Shown one piece after another: positions 9,339-18,335 of a stretch of DNA of 64,000 nt. The DNA comes from Frankia alni ACN14a (GTDB lineage Bacteria; Actinomycetota; Actinomycetes; Frankiales; Frankiaceae). The stretch lies in the NCBI RefSeq assembly GCF_000058485.1, contig NC_008278.1:1544962-1608961 (forward strand). Reading direction: 5' to 3'. The notes under the pieces are model-generated. The model did no database searches. It saw nothing but the letters and a program-made list of their open reading frames with translations, and was not told the DNA's origin. Position numbers and translations under genes: made by a program. The number at the start of each line of letters is the position of its first letter. Position 1 is the stretch's first letter.

Positions 9339-10219
9339 GCGCAGCCGCCACGTCCATGCCAGAGCCGGCCCCGGGACCGTCGGCTCCCTCCGCTGCTGTT
9401 CCTGGTTCCGGCGTGAGCGTGGTGGGCCTGCGCAAGGAGTTCCGCCTCGGCCGTTCGTCGATTCTGGCCCTCGACGACGTCAACCTCGCCACCGAGGAGG
9501 GCTCGTTCCTGACGCTCATCGGGCCGTCGGGCTGCGGGAAGTCGACGGTGCTGCGCATCCTCGCCGATCTCGACGCGCCCAGCGCCGGTGAGGTGCTGGT
9601 GCACGGGGAGCCTCCGGCGACCGCCCGACGTGGCCATCACCTCGGCATCGCCTTCCAGGACGCGGCGCTGCTGCCGTGGCGCTCGGTCGAGGCCAACATC
9701 CGGCTGCCGCTGGAGGTCGCCGGGGTGAAGGCGAACCGGGCGGTGATCGCGGACCTGATCCGGCTGGTGGGGCTCACCGGCTTCGAGAAGGCCCGCCCGG
9801 CGCAGCTCTCCGGCGGGATGCGCCAGCGGGTCGCGATCGCGCGCGCCCTCGTCGTCGAGCCCCGCATCCTGCTGCTCGACGAGCCGTTCGGCGCCCTCGA
9901 CGACATGACCCGCCAACGGCTGAACTTCGAGCTGCTGCGGATCTGGGGCGAACGGGCCACGACGACCCTGCTCGTGACCCACTCCATCCCCGAGGCGGTG
10001 ATCCTCTCCGACACCGTCGCGGTGATGAGCGCCCGACCGGGCCGCATCTCCTCGCTCGTCGACATCGACCTGCCCCGACCGCGCACCCCGGAGATGCTGC
10101 GCTCGGCGCGGTTCCACGAGCTGCACGACGAGCTGTCGGCGCTGCTGTTCTCCGGCGGCGAGACGGCGTCGGCCTCGGCGGGGACGCCGGCGGCCGACCC
10201 CGCCCGGAGCGGCGCATGA
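9335..10219 (+). CDS. ABC transporter ATP-binding protein
   Basis: Cytoplasmic ATPase of the importer. Walker A is GPSGCGKST, the Q-loop lies in [14 protein letters not shown], the signature is [15 protein letters not shown] and Walker B is [14 protein letters not shown], with the H-loop in VTHSIPEAV. The pattern is that of the SsuB/TauB group, matching the NMT1-like binding protein upstream. The ATG overlaps the stop of the binding-protein gene (ATGA at 9335). The 294-residue product has a Pro/Ala-rich leader of about 25 residues and an Ala-rich tail. Function is coupled to the two permeases encoded immediately downstream. Confidence 0.92.
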   Translation: MSAAATSMPEPAPGPSAPSAAVPGSGVSVVGLRKEFRLGRSSILALDDVNLATEEGSFLTLIGPSGCGKSTVLRILADLDAPSAGEVLVHGEPPATARRGHHLGIAFQDAALLPWRSVEANIRLPLEVAGVKANRAVIADLIRLVGLTGFEKARPAQLSGGMRQRVAIARALVVEPRILLLDEPFGALDDMTRQRLNFELLRIWGERATTTLLVTHSIPEAVILSDTVAVMSARPGRISSLVDIDLPRPRTPEMLRSARFHELHDELSALLFSGGETASASAGTPAADPARSGA

Positions 10220-11130
10220 CGACCCTGCAGGACGCCGCCTTCGGCGCCACCGGCGGTGGTCCGGGCCGGCCACCCGGGGGGCCGGGGGGATCCTCCGGCC
10301 CGAGTGGGTCGGGCGGGTCGGACGGTCGCGGCACGGGACGCCGCCGCGGCGGGGCCGGGACGGGCGCCGACCTGCCGGCCTGGATCGGTGGCGCGGCCGG
10401 GATCGTCGGGCTCCTCGCGCTGTGGTGGGTGCTCGCGGTCACCGTCCTGGACAACGGCGGGGTGGTGCCCACCCCGTGGGAGGTCGTGCGGGCGCTGTGG
10501 GATGACCACCGGCTCATGTGGACGTCGGTGACCTCGACGGTCCAGATCGCGGCGAAGGGCTGGCTGATCGGCAACGGCCTGGCCATCGGCCTCGCCGTGG
10601 TGTTCTTCGGCGTGCCGGTGGTGGAGCGGGTGCTGCTGCAGATCGGCGTGGCGTCCTACTGCCTGCCGATCATCGCGATCGGCCCGATCCTCACCACCGT
10701 GTTCGACGGCAGCACCCCGCAGATCGCCCTGGCCGGCATCTCCGTGTTCTTCACGACGATGGTCGGCACCCTGCTCGGCCTGCGGGCCGCGGACCCGGCG
10801 AGCCTCGACGTGGTGCGGGCCAGCGGGGGCGGCGCCTGGAAGCAGATGCGGTACATCCGGTTGCGGGCCGCCCTGCCGAGCACCTTCGCCGGGCTGCAGA
10901 TCGCCGCGCCGGCGGCCGTCCTCGGCGCGATCATCGGCGAGTTCCTCGGCGCCGACCGGGGGCTCGGCGTGGCCATGGTCCACTCCCAGCAGGCCCTGGA
11001 GGTCCCGCGGACGTGGGCGCTGGCCGTGGTCGCCTCCGCGGTCGCCGGACTGGGCTACGCGCTGACCGCGCTCGTCGCCCGCCTGCTCACCCCGTGGGCA
11101 CCGCGCGGGAACCCGGGAGGCGGGCTGTGA
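10216..11130 (+). CDS. ABC transporter permease (SsuC/TauC-like), first
   Basis: Integral membrane subunit with about six hydrophobic segments after a long Gly/Pro/Ser/Arg-rich cytoplasmic leader (residues 1-55). The permease core includes [29 protein letters not shown] and the EAA-type cytoplasmic loop [21 protein letters not shown] that contacts the ATPase. Start codon overlaps the ATPase stop (ATGA at 10216). Length 304. With the next gene it would form a heterodimeric channel, whereas SsuC-type importers usually need only one permease gene. Confidence 0.9.
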   Translation: MTTLQDAAFGATGGGPGRPPGGPGGSSGPSGSGGSDGRGTGRRRGGAGTGADLPAWIGGAAGIVGLLALWWVLAVTVLDNGGVVPTPWEVVRALWDDHRLMWTSVTSTVQIAAKGWLIGNGLAIGLAVVFFGVPVVERVLLQIGVASYCLPIIAIGPILTTVFDGSTPQIALAGISVFFTTMVGTLLGLRAADPASLDVVRASGGGAWKQMRYIRLRAALPSTFAGLQIAAPAAVLGAIIGEFLGADRGLGVAMVHSQQALEVPRTWALAVVASAVAGLGYALTALVARLLTPWAPRGNPGGGL

Positions 11131-12029
11131 CGGCCGGCGCCCCGCCGGCGACCGCCGCGGCACCGGCCACGGGCGGCTCCGCGCCTTCGGCTTCGGCGGC
11201 GGCCGCGGGGCATGGCACGCACGTGCTGCTCACGGCGATCCTGCTGCGGGTCGGGCGCACGCTGCTGTCCGTCGTCGCGTCGGCCGCCGTGATCGTCGGT
11301 CTGTGGTACGCGTTCATCGCCGTGTTCGACCTCAACCCGCTGGTCGCCAAGGATCCGCAGGCGGTGTGGACGTACCTGTTCACGGCCGACAAGGCCGCCG
11401 AGAGCCGGCGGGCGATCCTCGACGGGCTGTGGCACACCCTCGGCGACGCCGGGGTCGGGTACGCGGCGGGCACCGTTGCCGCGATCGTCGTCGCCGTGAC
11501 CTTCGTGCTGTTCCGCTCGGTGGAACGGGCGCTGATGCCGGTGGCGATGATGCTGCGGTCGGTGCCGCTCGTGGCGATGATCCCGCTGCTCACCCTGATC
11601 TTCGGGCGGGGTCTGACCGCGGTCGGGGTCATCGCCGGGATCATCGTGTTCTTCCCGTCGCTGGTCAACCTGGTCTTCGGACTGAGGTCCGGCCCGCCGG
11701 CCGCCGCCGACCTGGTCCTCGCCTACGGGGGTGGTCCCGCGACCGTGCTGCGCAAGGTCGCGCTGCCCAGCGCCCTGCCGGCGCTGTTCGTCTCCGCGCG
11801 CATCGCCGTCCCGGGCGCGGTCATCGGTGCGCTGCTCGCCGAGTGGCTGGCGACCGGCGAGTGGCTCGGCTACTACATGCAACGCGCGCAGCAGACGTTC
11901 AACTACGGCGGGGTGTGGGCCTCGGTGGTCGTGATCACGGTGGCGAGCATCGCGCTGTACGCCGTCGTCGGCTTCGTCGAGGCGATCGTCCTGGCGCGGT
12001 ACGGGCCGAACTCGGGTCGTGGCAGGTAG
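11127..12029 (+). CDS. ABC transporter permease (SsuC/TauC-like), second
   Basis: Second, divergent permease. Hydrophobic segments include LLSVVASAAVIVGLWYAFIAVF, AVGVIAGIIVFFPSLVNLVFG and WASVVVITVASIALYAVVGFVEAIVL. The EAA-like loop is YGGGPATVLRKVALPSALP. Initiation at a GTG overlapping the previous stop (GTGA at 11127). Length 300, with an Ala-rich leader. Two unlike permeases with one ATPase and one binding protein are typical of some pyrimidine/HMP-type importers. The operon seems to end here; a gap of about 390 bases separates it from the adenine-deaminase-like gene. Confidence 0.9.
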   Translation: MTAGAPPATAAAPATGGSAPSASAAAAGHGTHVLLTAILLRVGRTLLSVVASAAVIVGLWYAFIAVFDLNPLVAKDPQAVWTYLFTADKAAESRRAILDGLWHTLGDAGVGYAAGTVAAIVVAVTFVLFRSVERALMPVAMMLRSVPLVAMIPLLTLIFGRGLTAVGVIAGIIVFFPSLVNLVFGLRSGPPAAADLVLAYGGGPATVLRKVALPSALPALFVSARIAVPGAVIGALLAEWLATGEWLGYYMQRAQQTFNYGGVWASVVVITVASIALYAVVGFVEAIVLARYGPNSGRGR

Positions 12030-12420
12030 CGATGACTGTGATGCCCGCAATGGTGCCGTCGATCGCACCCGCCGCCTCGTCCGGACGGGCCATCCTGGGG
12101 CGGTCGGCTCTCTGCCGTGCACGTCGTCGCCCCCCGGCCTGCCCTCCCGCGGCGTATCTCGCGATTCCCCTGCGATATAACAAAAATCGGCGCGAATTAC
12201 GCGATGTTCCCGGGCGGCCGCCTTCCCTGCCTGCCGTCTTCGGATGTAGATGCGCCGCCGGCGCCGGCCGGCGGACGAAGGGCTGCCTTTGAACGTCGAA
12301 TGCACCAGCCTCGGACCCCGGCTGATGGCGGCGCACGGCCGGGTGGTCCGGCCGACGCGGATGGTTTCCGCCGGTTCGGCCACATACCCGCGGGCGCCAG
12401 CCCGCACGGAGTCGCCCGTG
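12030..12420. other. Intergenic region upstream of the adenine-deaminase-like gene
   Basis: About 390 bases with no convincing gene; the frame open from 12250 is Arg-rich and lacks coding character. It contains a clearly AT-richer island near 12160-12200 with TATAAC at 12176-12181, a possible -10 element for the downstream gene, but without a good -35 partner. Confidence 0.5.
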
Positions 12421-14118
12421 GTGATCCCCCGCCTGGACCGGCACGAACCCGCGCCGGAACCGGCCGGTCCGATCGGGCGCCTCCCGGTGACCGGCGCGGA
12501 CCGGTTGCCCCCCTCGGCCGCCGAGCTGGCCCGCCTGCGCCGGGTCGCCGACGGCGAGGAGGACGCCGACCTGATCGTGCGGGGCGGCCTGGTCGTCGTC
12601 GTGCACGACGGCACGGTGGTCAGCCGCGACATCCTCATCGTCGGGCGGTACATCGCCGCCGTGACCAGGCCCGGAATGCTCAGCGGCCGGCGCTCTCTCG
12701 ACGCCGCCGGCCGTTACGTCGTACCCGCCTACGTCGACGCCGGGCTGCGGGTCGAGGAGACACTGCTCAGCGCGGGCGAGCTGGCCCGTCTGCTCATCCC
12801 GCGCGGGACGGTGACGCTGCTGAGCGACCCGGCGGCGCTGCTCGCGCTCGGCGGGGCCCGGGGCTCGGAGCTCGCCACGGGCTCCGCGACGCCGCTGCGG
12901 GTACTGCTCCGTTCGGGCGGTGTCCTGCCTGCCGACGCCGACCTGACGCTTGCCGCGTCGCCCCCGCCCATCGCACCGGTCACCGGTCCCGGGGCGATCC
13001 CTCCCACCTCGCCCACCACCACCTCGGTGGTCGAGGTGAGCCCGGCACCGCCGGGGGCCGGGGTGAGCGGCCTGTCCGCGCTGGGTGCGGGGCCGGTGGC
13101 GGACGCCGCCGGACTGCGCTGGGCGCTGGACTACCCGAGCCCGGCGAGGTACCGCACGGTCACCGAACTCGCCACCCACGGCCATCTCGACCACGACGTG
13201 CGGCTCGCCGTCGGCCAGGGCATGGGGCCCATCGACGCCATCCGGCATGCCACCCTGCTCCCGGCCCGGTCGTACGGCCTGGACTCGGCGTTGGGCTCCA
13301 TCGCCCCCGCCCGGCTGGCCGACCTGCAGGTGGTGACCACGCTCGCCGGCACCGCCCCGCCCGACGTGGTGGTGGCGGGCGGCCGGATCGCCGCAGAGCA
13401 TGGCCGCCCACTGTTCGACAACCACGATGTGGCGCCGGCCTGGGCCGTCGGCCGGATCCGGCTGCCGGCGAACCTGCATGCCGGCTCCTTCGCCGGCCCC
13501 GGGCTGAGCCGGGCGGGCCGGCAGGACGTCAGCGTCGCGGCGGTGAGCATCGACGTGCCCCGCGAGCCGGCCGCCCATCCGGTTGCGGGCGGGTCCGGAC
13601 GCAGCCCCCTGGGCGGTGCGGGGCCCGAGCCGGTGACGACGACGGCCCGTCGGCACGGCGTGCGCACGGTGCGGGTGCAGCCGACGGTGCACGGCGGGTA
13701 CGCCGTCGCCGATCCCACCCGCGACCTGCACAAGGTCGCGGTCTTCGAGCGCGACGGCGGCGGCGCACCGATCGACGTCGGGCTGATCCGCGGCTGCGGG
13801 CTCACCCGCGGCGCGCTCGGGGTGTCGACGCTCCACGCGCCCGGCCACGTGGTCGTGGTCGGCGCCCGCGACGACGACATGTTGACCGCCGCTCGAGCGG
13901 TCGAGGGCATGGGTGGCGGGTTCGTCGTGGTGGACCAGGGCTGGGTGCGGGCGGCCTGCCCGCTGCCGTTGCTGGGCCTGATGAGCGATGCCCCGTGGGA
14001 GGCGGTGCTCGGCGAGCTCGCCGCCGTCGACACCGCCGCGGCCGATCTCGGCTGCCGGCTGCCGTTCCCGCTTCGGACCCTGGCGACCCTCGGCCGGCTG
14101 CTCTACACCCGCCCCTGA
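12421..14118 (+). CDS. Adenine deaminase-like protein lacking metal-binding residues
   Basis: The protein can be followed along adenine deaminase AdeC from end to end. It has the N-terminal strand pattern (DADLIVRGGLVVVVHDGTVV), the HGHLDHDVRLAVGQGMGPIDAIRHATL helix pair, PARSYGLDSALGSIAPARLADLQVV, and the C-terminal adenine-deaminase domain (VGLIRGCGLTRGALGVSTLH, MGGGFVVVDQG, LPLLGLMSD). However, the Asp-Ala-His-X-His-X-Glu metal motif reads Asp106-Ala-Gly108-Leu-Arg110-Val-Glu112, the middle of the barrel is replaced by a Pro/Thr/Ser-rich stretch, and the C-terminal His-Asp-Ser-His pattern reads His-Ala-Pro-Gly-His. It is therefore unlikely to be an active deaminase of the known type. The frame is intact over 565 codons. 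GTG at 12421 has GGAG nine bases upstream; ATG codons upstream at 12250 and 12361 are alternatives. Confidence 0.75.
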   Translation: MIPRLDRHEPAPEPAGPIGRLPVTGADRLPPSAAELARLRRVADGEEDADLIVRGGLVVVVHDGTVVSRDILIVGRYIAAVTRPGMLSGRRSLDAAGRYVVPAYVDAGLRVEETLLSAGELARLLIPRGTVTLLSDPAALLALGGARGSELATGSATPLRVLLRSGGVLPADADLTLAASPPPIAPVTGPGAIPPTSPTTTSVVEVSPAPPGAGVSGLSALGAGPVADAAGLRWALDYPSPARYRTVTELATHGHLDHDVRLAVGQGMGPIDAIRHATLLPARSYGLDSALGSIAPARLADLQVVTTLAGTAPPDVVVAGGRIAAEHGRPLFDNHDVAPAWAVGRIRLPANLHAGSFAGPGLSRAGRQDVSVAAVSIDVPREPAAHPVAGGSGRSPLGGAGPEPVTTTARRHGVRTVRVQPTVHGGYAVADPTRDLHKVAVFERDGGGAPIDVGLIRGCGLTRGALGVSTLHAPGHVVVVGARDDDMLTAARAVEGMGGGFVVVDQGWVRAACPLPLLGLMSDAPWEAVLGELAAVDTAAADLGCRLPFPLRTLATLGRLLYTRP

Positions 14119-14225
14119 TATCCCCGACGCCTCGTGCCCGCGTGGTCGCGTGGTCGCCGGCCACCGATCCCGACCGGCTCTCCCCTGGGATCTGTCGCCG
14201 GACGGGTGAGGTGCCTCGGTTTCCG

Positions 14226-15437
14226 TCAGCCCCCGTCAGCCGCCCGCGGCCGGTGGGGCAGGGCGGGACCCCCACCGGGGATGGCCCATCCAGGCGGTGC
14301 GGGTGACAGCGGCGATGCTGGTGGGGGCGGCGCGGGCGGCGCCGGTGTCGTCGGATGGCCGACGGCGGTCTGGGCCCGGACGTGCGCCGCGCACTCGCGC
14401 AGGTCGCGGTGCACCTGATCGGTCAGATGCCAGGTGCGGCCCGCGCTGTCACCCCCCACCTGGACCAGACCGGCGTGGAGCAGGCGGATGAGGTGGGCGC
14501 GTGCCTGCGAACGATCCACGCCCAGCAGGGTGGCCGCCTGCGCCGTGCGTAGCCGCGGAGTCTGCCGTAGCGCGGTGATGAGCTGAAGGTCGGCTCGACC
14601 CAACGGCCGGCCGAGCCGCTCGCGGGCCGCGACGTACCGGGCGAAGGCCAGGTCCGCGGGGACGGCGGGCAGGGTGGCGACGATCGTCCGTTCGGCCGGA
14701 TGATCGAAGTGGGGAGCCGCGAGACCGTGCCGGAGCTGGTCGGCGACGGCGCGGCTGATCCCGTGCCCCGTGCGCTGGGCGATCCCGGCCCGCCGGAAGG
14801 CGTCGGCGAGCAGGGGGTTGCGCGGGCGGGGCGGCCCCGCGAGCGCGGCCGCGGGTGGCCCTCCGGCGCCCGGCGCCACGGGATTGGTGATCTCGATGCG
14901 ATCGTCCGCCCATCGCACGTGGACGGCGCCGGGAACCTCATAGTCCCGATGGGTCAGCGCGTTGGTGATCAGCTCCCGGAACGCCTGCTCCGAAAAGGCG
15001 GGAACGTGTACCCGCAGGAGTTCGAACCGGATCACCTGCTCGGTGTTGCGGGCGCGGAAGCGGGCGAGCAGCTCCTCGGCGAGCCGGAACAGCGGCCAGT
15101 GAAAGAAGTCGTTCACCACCGCCGTGTCGGCCCGCAGGACCTGCATCGCCGCCTCGTGCCAGGGCAGGAACCAGCGGATCGCCTCCGGCCGGCCGAACAG
15201 CAACAGGGCCTCGGGCAGCAGGACCGGCTCCGAGCTGTCTGCCGTCGACGTCGACGGAGCGCCCGGGCGGGCCACCCCGAGGGCGGCGGCCAGCTCAAGG
15301 TCCGCCAGCCCGGCGAGGCCGACGTCGGCGCGTGATCCTGAGGCGCTCACCAGCCGGCGGAACCGCTCGAATTCGCGGGGATCGAGATCCGCCCATCCAG
15401 GGTCGACGATCGGCCGCGCCCGATCATGCTCCGTCAT
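14226..15437 (-). CDS. ATP-binding transcriptional regulator (HATPase_c_4 type)
   Basis: The central part carries the GHKL-like ATPase pattern found in RecG-like/AlbA-associated regulators: FRELITNALTHRDYEVPGAV with the N-box Asn, VRWADDRIEITNPVAPG, and RNPLLADAFRRAGIAQRTGHGI. It is followed by a winged-helix region (LRTAQAATLLGVDRSQARAHL). The first 150 residues (DPREFERFRRLVSASG, FGRPEAIRWFLPWHEAAMQVLR) resemble the N-terminal domain of this class, and the C-terminus is a Pro/Ala-rich tail. These are DNA-binding regulators of unknown ligand. ATG at 15437 was chosen as the first Met before the conserved part; the ribosome site is weak. Convergent with the AdeC-like gene and on the same strand as the Rieske oxygenase, so a local control role is possible. 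Confidence 0.72.
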   Translation of the reverse strand: MTEHDRARPIVDPGWADLDPREFERFRRLVSASGSRADVGLAGLADLELAAALGVARPGAPSTSTADSSEPVLLPEALLLFGRPEAIRWFLPWHEAAMQVLRADTAVVNDFFHWPLFRLAEELLARFRARNTEQVIRFELLRVHVPAFSEQAFRELITNALTHRDYEVPGAVHVRWADDRIEITNPVAPGAGGPPAAALAGPPRPRNPLLADAFRRAGIAQRTGHGISRAVADQLRHGLAAPHFDHPAERTIVATLPAVPADLAFARYVAARERLGRPLGRADLQLITALRQTPRLRTAQAATLLGVDRSQARAHLIRLLHAGLVQVGGDSAGRTWHLTDQVHRDLRECAAHVRAQTAVGHPTTPAPPAPPPPASPLSPAPPGWAIPGGGPALPHRPRAADGG

Positions 15438-15669
15438 TGGTTGGCAGGTCGGCTGCCGTGTACGAGATGAAGAAGTCCCAGTGAAGTGCCACTGTCTCGG
15501 GCCCCGGCTCCGGGCAAGTCCACGATTGACAGCATGCCAGATCGCGCCGTCGTATCGGGCTGAAACTGACTCGTCCGGGGACAGTGCTTTGGACTGTCGT
15601 TTCGCCGGGCCGCCGGATGCGACTCCGTCGGCCGGCTCGGTCACCCGCCTTCTTCGCTCGCCTTCTTCG

Positions 15670-16821
15670 CTAACGGATCGGTGTGTGCCGGAACTCGGTG
15701 CGGCGGGCGGTGGTGCGGGGCCGGTCCCGGCCGTCGGAGGGTTGCCCGGAGCCGCTCGTCGGCAGCCGGGCCGCCCGCTCGACGAGGGAGGCCAGCGACC
15801 GACGCAGTGCGACTCCCGCGGCGTCGGCCCGGACACTCACCTCCTCGGTGAGGTCGGCATCGTCGCCCCGCAGCGGTTCGCCTCCCGGCGGGTCGCCGAG
15901 CAGGGGCAGGCCGTCGAGGTCGAAACGCTCCTGCAGTGCGAGGTCCTCGTCGAGCACCGCCTGTTCGAAGCGGGCGGCCTCGGCCATCAGCGCGGCGTCC
16001 CCGCCCAGGTCGTCGCGCAGCAGCCTCGTGTAGATCCGGGTGGATCCGGCGTCCTCCGGTTGCAGGCAGAACTGGATCGTGTTGATCATCCCGGCGTCGG
16101 GGTAGTCCAGGCGCAGGCGCAGCATGAACGGTGGCCGGTACACGTAGGTCGACCAGCGGCGCTGAACGAGCGGATGCTCGCCGGTGGCGACCTTGGGGTC
16201 CTCCGGGTTGGCGACCCGCTGTTCCATCTGCACGACGAATCCGTCGCCGTCCGGTGTCACCCGGTAGGGCGCGACCACGGTGGCCTCGCCGGCGCCGATC
16301 GTGCCGGCGTGCACGAACGGGAAGTGCGCCGTGTCCAGGAAGTTGTCGGCGAGCAGGCCGGCGCAGGCGGAGGACCGCGACGGCTCGAGCCAGACCGAGT
16401 CGAAACCCGGCTCGTCCGCCTCGGGGATCTCGATCAGGTCGGTGAACGGTTCCTCCGGCGCGATCCAGATCAGGCCGTGCCGCTCCACCACACCCCACGG
16501 TGGGGCGGCCCTGGCCCGTCTGGGGGGCGGCACCCCGGGGCCCAGGGCGGGAACCGCGGTGCACTCGCCGGAGGCGACAAAGCGCCAGCCGTGATAGCCG
16601 CAGACGAGCTCGCGCGCATCGACCCGGCCGGCCGACAGCGGGGCGAGCCGGTGCGGGCACCGGTCGGCGAACGCCGCCAGGCCATCGTCCAGGCGGGCGA
16701 GGACCCACGGTTCACCCAGCAGCCGGACCGTCACCGGCTCGTCGGCGACCTCCTCGGAGCGCGCCACCGGATGCCAGCCGTGGCGCAGTGCGGTGGTGGT
16801 GTTCTTCAGACGACGTGACAT
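15670..16821 (-). CDS. Rieske non-heme iron oxygenase, alpha-type subunit
   Basis: Residues 15-110 form a Rieske domain with Cys55-X-His57 (CPHR) and Cys74-X2-His77 (CGYHGW) ligating a [2Fe-2S] cluster. The catalytic domain has the mononuclear-iron motif Asn160, Asp163, His166, His171 (NFLDTAHFPFVH). Length 383. The pattern is that of single-component vanillate-demethylase/PaO-like oxygenases, which need a separate reductase not seen next to it. In the Klebsiella hpx purine cluster a Rieske oxygenase (HpxD) with reductase HpxE is needed for hypoxanthine oxidation, so a purine substrate is plausible here but unproven. Start at ATG 16821 with GAGGTGGGC upstream. It is divergent from the xanthine dehydrogenase genes. 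Confidence 0.88.
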   Translation of the reverse strand: MSRRLKNTTTALRHGWHPVARSEEVADEPVTVRLLGEPWVLARLDDGLAAFADRCPHRLAPLSAGRVDARELVCGYHGWRFVASGECTAVPALGPGVPPPRRARAAPPWGVVERHGLIWIAPEEPFTDLIEIPEADEPGFDSVWLEPSRSSACAGLLADNFLDTAHFPFVHAGTIGAGEATVVAPYRVTPDGDGFVVQMEQRVANPEDPKVATGEHPLVQRRWSTYVYRPPFMLRLRLDYPDAGMINTIQFCLQPEDAGSTRIYTRLLRDDLGGDAALMAEAARFEQAVLDEDLALQERFDLDGLPLLGDPPGGEPLRGDDADLTEEVSVRADAAGVALRRSLASLVERAARLPTSGSGQPSDGRDRPRTTARRTEFRHTPIR

Positions 16822-17408
16822 GCCCACCTCGCTCGCGTGCCGCCGGCGGCGATCGGGCCGCCGGCCCGGTGCGGTGTCCGGACGACCTCGCGATCTGGCC
16901 GGAGCCGTTACCGGGCGGACCATCCTTTCCAGGAGGCCATCCTCCCGGTCGGACCCTCATGACACGCGAGGACGGAGGAGAACCGCGCGTTCCGGCCACA
17001 GAGGGGACAAAGGTCCCATTTAAGGAGGGAAACGGCTCGGTATCTCGACTCGACATCGTGCATGTAACACTCGGTGAGGGAGTGCTGGCCGGCCGGTGAG
17101 GGTTCGGGCCGGCCGGATGCGGCGACTGTCCCCGGTGGGGCTGGTGCAACGGCCCCCGGCCCGGTCGGGGTGGCCTCACGGAGCGTCCGCATGGTCGAAC
17201 ATCATTGTAACTTTTCGCCTCTAGGGTCGGTTTCCATGCACCGTTCGTCCGCCTGCCCCGCCGCCCCCGGGCGTGCCCGCCGATCCCGCCCGTCCGGCCC
17301 CCCCGGATTCTCCGCCGCGGGCCCGAGGGGGCGAGTGCGGTCCAGGACTCTCCTGGCGCGGTCCTGGCGGTCGGGTTCCGGTCGGCGTCGGTTCCGGCGG
17401 AAGTGGGC
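16822..17408. other. Divergent intergenic region between Rieske oxygenase and xanthine dehydrogenase genes
   Basis: Nearly 590 bases without a supported gene. The left part is GC-rich; AT-richer islands lie at 17010-17065 and 17190-17225. A small hairpin GGGAC-aaag-GTCCC occurs at 17004-17017. The region should hold both promoters of this catabolic block, and its length leaves room for an unrecognised leader RNA, but I cannot identify one. Confidence 0.6.
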
Positions 17409-18335
17409 ATGGTGATGACCGGGGGAACGACGTCCGCGATGTTCCGGCCACGCACCGTCGGTGAGGCGGTGGAGATGCTCGCCGCCGCGCACGACTCCGG
17501 TGCCGCGGTGGCGCTGCTGGGCGGCGGCACCGATCTGGTCCCGGCACTGCGCTCCGGGGAGCGGGCCGCGGAGGTGGTCGTCGCGCTGCGCCGGGTGCTC
17601 GAACTGCGGGTACGCGGTGCCGGGGCGGACAGTCTGACCGTCGGCGCGGGGGTGACCTACACGGACCTGGCGGGCTGGTCGCTCTCGCCCGGCCTGGCGC
17701 GGGCTGCCCGGGTCGTCGGCTCCGTCCAGATCCGCAACACCGGCACGGTCGGCGGTGCGCTGGGGTCGGCGCGGCCCGCCGGCGACCTGCTCACCTTCCT
17801 GACGGCCGCCGACGCCGAGGTGCTCACCACCTCGCCCCGAGGAGCGGACCGGCTGCCGTTGCCACGCTTCCTCGCCGACGGGTTGGCCCCCGACGCCCTC
17901 GTCACGGCGGTCCGACTGGCTCGTCCGGGCGGCCCGCAGGTCTACCTCAAGATCGGTGATCGGCAGGCCGCGTATCCCGCGGTCGTCTCGTGCGCTGTGC
18001 TCGTGGACCGGGTCCGCCACCGGCTGACGTGCGCGATCGGGGGAGTGGGTCTGCTGCCGGCCCGGATGGGGGCGGCCGAGAGCTACGCAGGCGACGAGGT
18101 CGACTGGTCGACCGGGACGGTGTCCCCGGCGGCGGCCCGGCGTTTCGGCGACCTGGTCGTCGAGGCGGCTGCCCGGATCACTCCCGCCCTGCCCGTGGGC
18201 CCTCGTGGCTCCGCGGAGTACCGCTGGCACGCGGCCGGGGTGCTCGCCGGCCGGGCGCTCGCCCGCTGCCTGCACGTGACCACACCCCCGGCGACCGGCC
18301 CCGCCGGGGACCCCGCCACCGGGGGGATGTCGTGA
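17409..18335 (+). CDS. Xanthine dehydrogenase, FAD-binding subunit
   Basis: Middle subunit of a molybdenum hydroxylase. The FAD-binding motifs are ALLGGGTDLVPALR and QIRNTGTVGGALGSARPAGD (the second usually reads IRN.gT.GGn...a.p..D). The C-terminal CO-dehydrogenase flavoprotein domain contains KIGDRQAAYPAVVSCAV. Length 308. ATG at 17409 has a GGAAG element; an in-frame GTG six bases upstream and an ATG six bases downstream are alternatives. Its stop overlaps the GTG of the iron-sulfur subunit (GTGA). Gene order FAD, FeS, Mo with allantoinase following supports a purine rather than CO or aldehyde substrate. Confidence 0.92.
   Translation: MVMTGGTTSAMFRPRTVGEAVEMLAAAHDSGAAVALLGGGTDLVPALRSGERAAEVVVALRRVLELRVRGAGADSLTVGAGVTYTDLAGWSLSPGLARAARVVGSVQIRNTGTVGGALGSARPAGDLLTFLTAADAEVLTTSPRGADRLPLPRFLADGLAPDALVTAVRLARPGGPQVYLKIGDRQAAYPAVVSCAVLVDRVRHRLTCAIGGVGLLPARMGAAESYAGDEVDWSTGTVSPAAARRFGDLVVEAAARITPALPVGPRGSAEYRWHAAGVLAGRALARCLHVTTPPATGPAGDPATGGMS

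Noticed and set aside
9104-10273. Long minus-strand open frames across the importer ATPase and permease genes
   Set aside because: The plus-strand genes have Walker motifs and stop/start overlaps; the opposite frames show no family pattern.
12421-14118. Adenine-deaminase-like gene as a pseudogene
   Set aside because: There is no stop or frameshift, codon usage is like its neighbours, and the C-terminal domain is well preserved, so a retained non-canonical protein is more likely.
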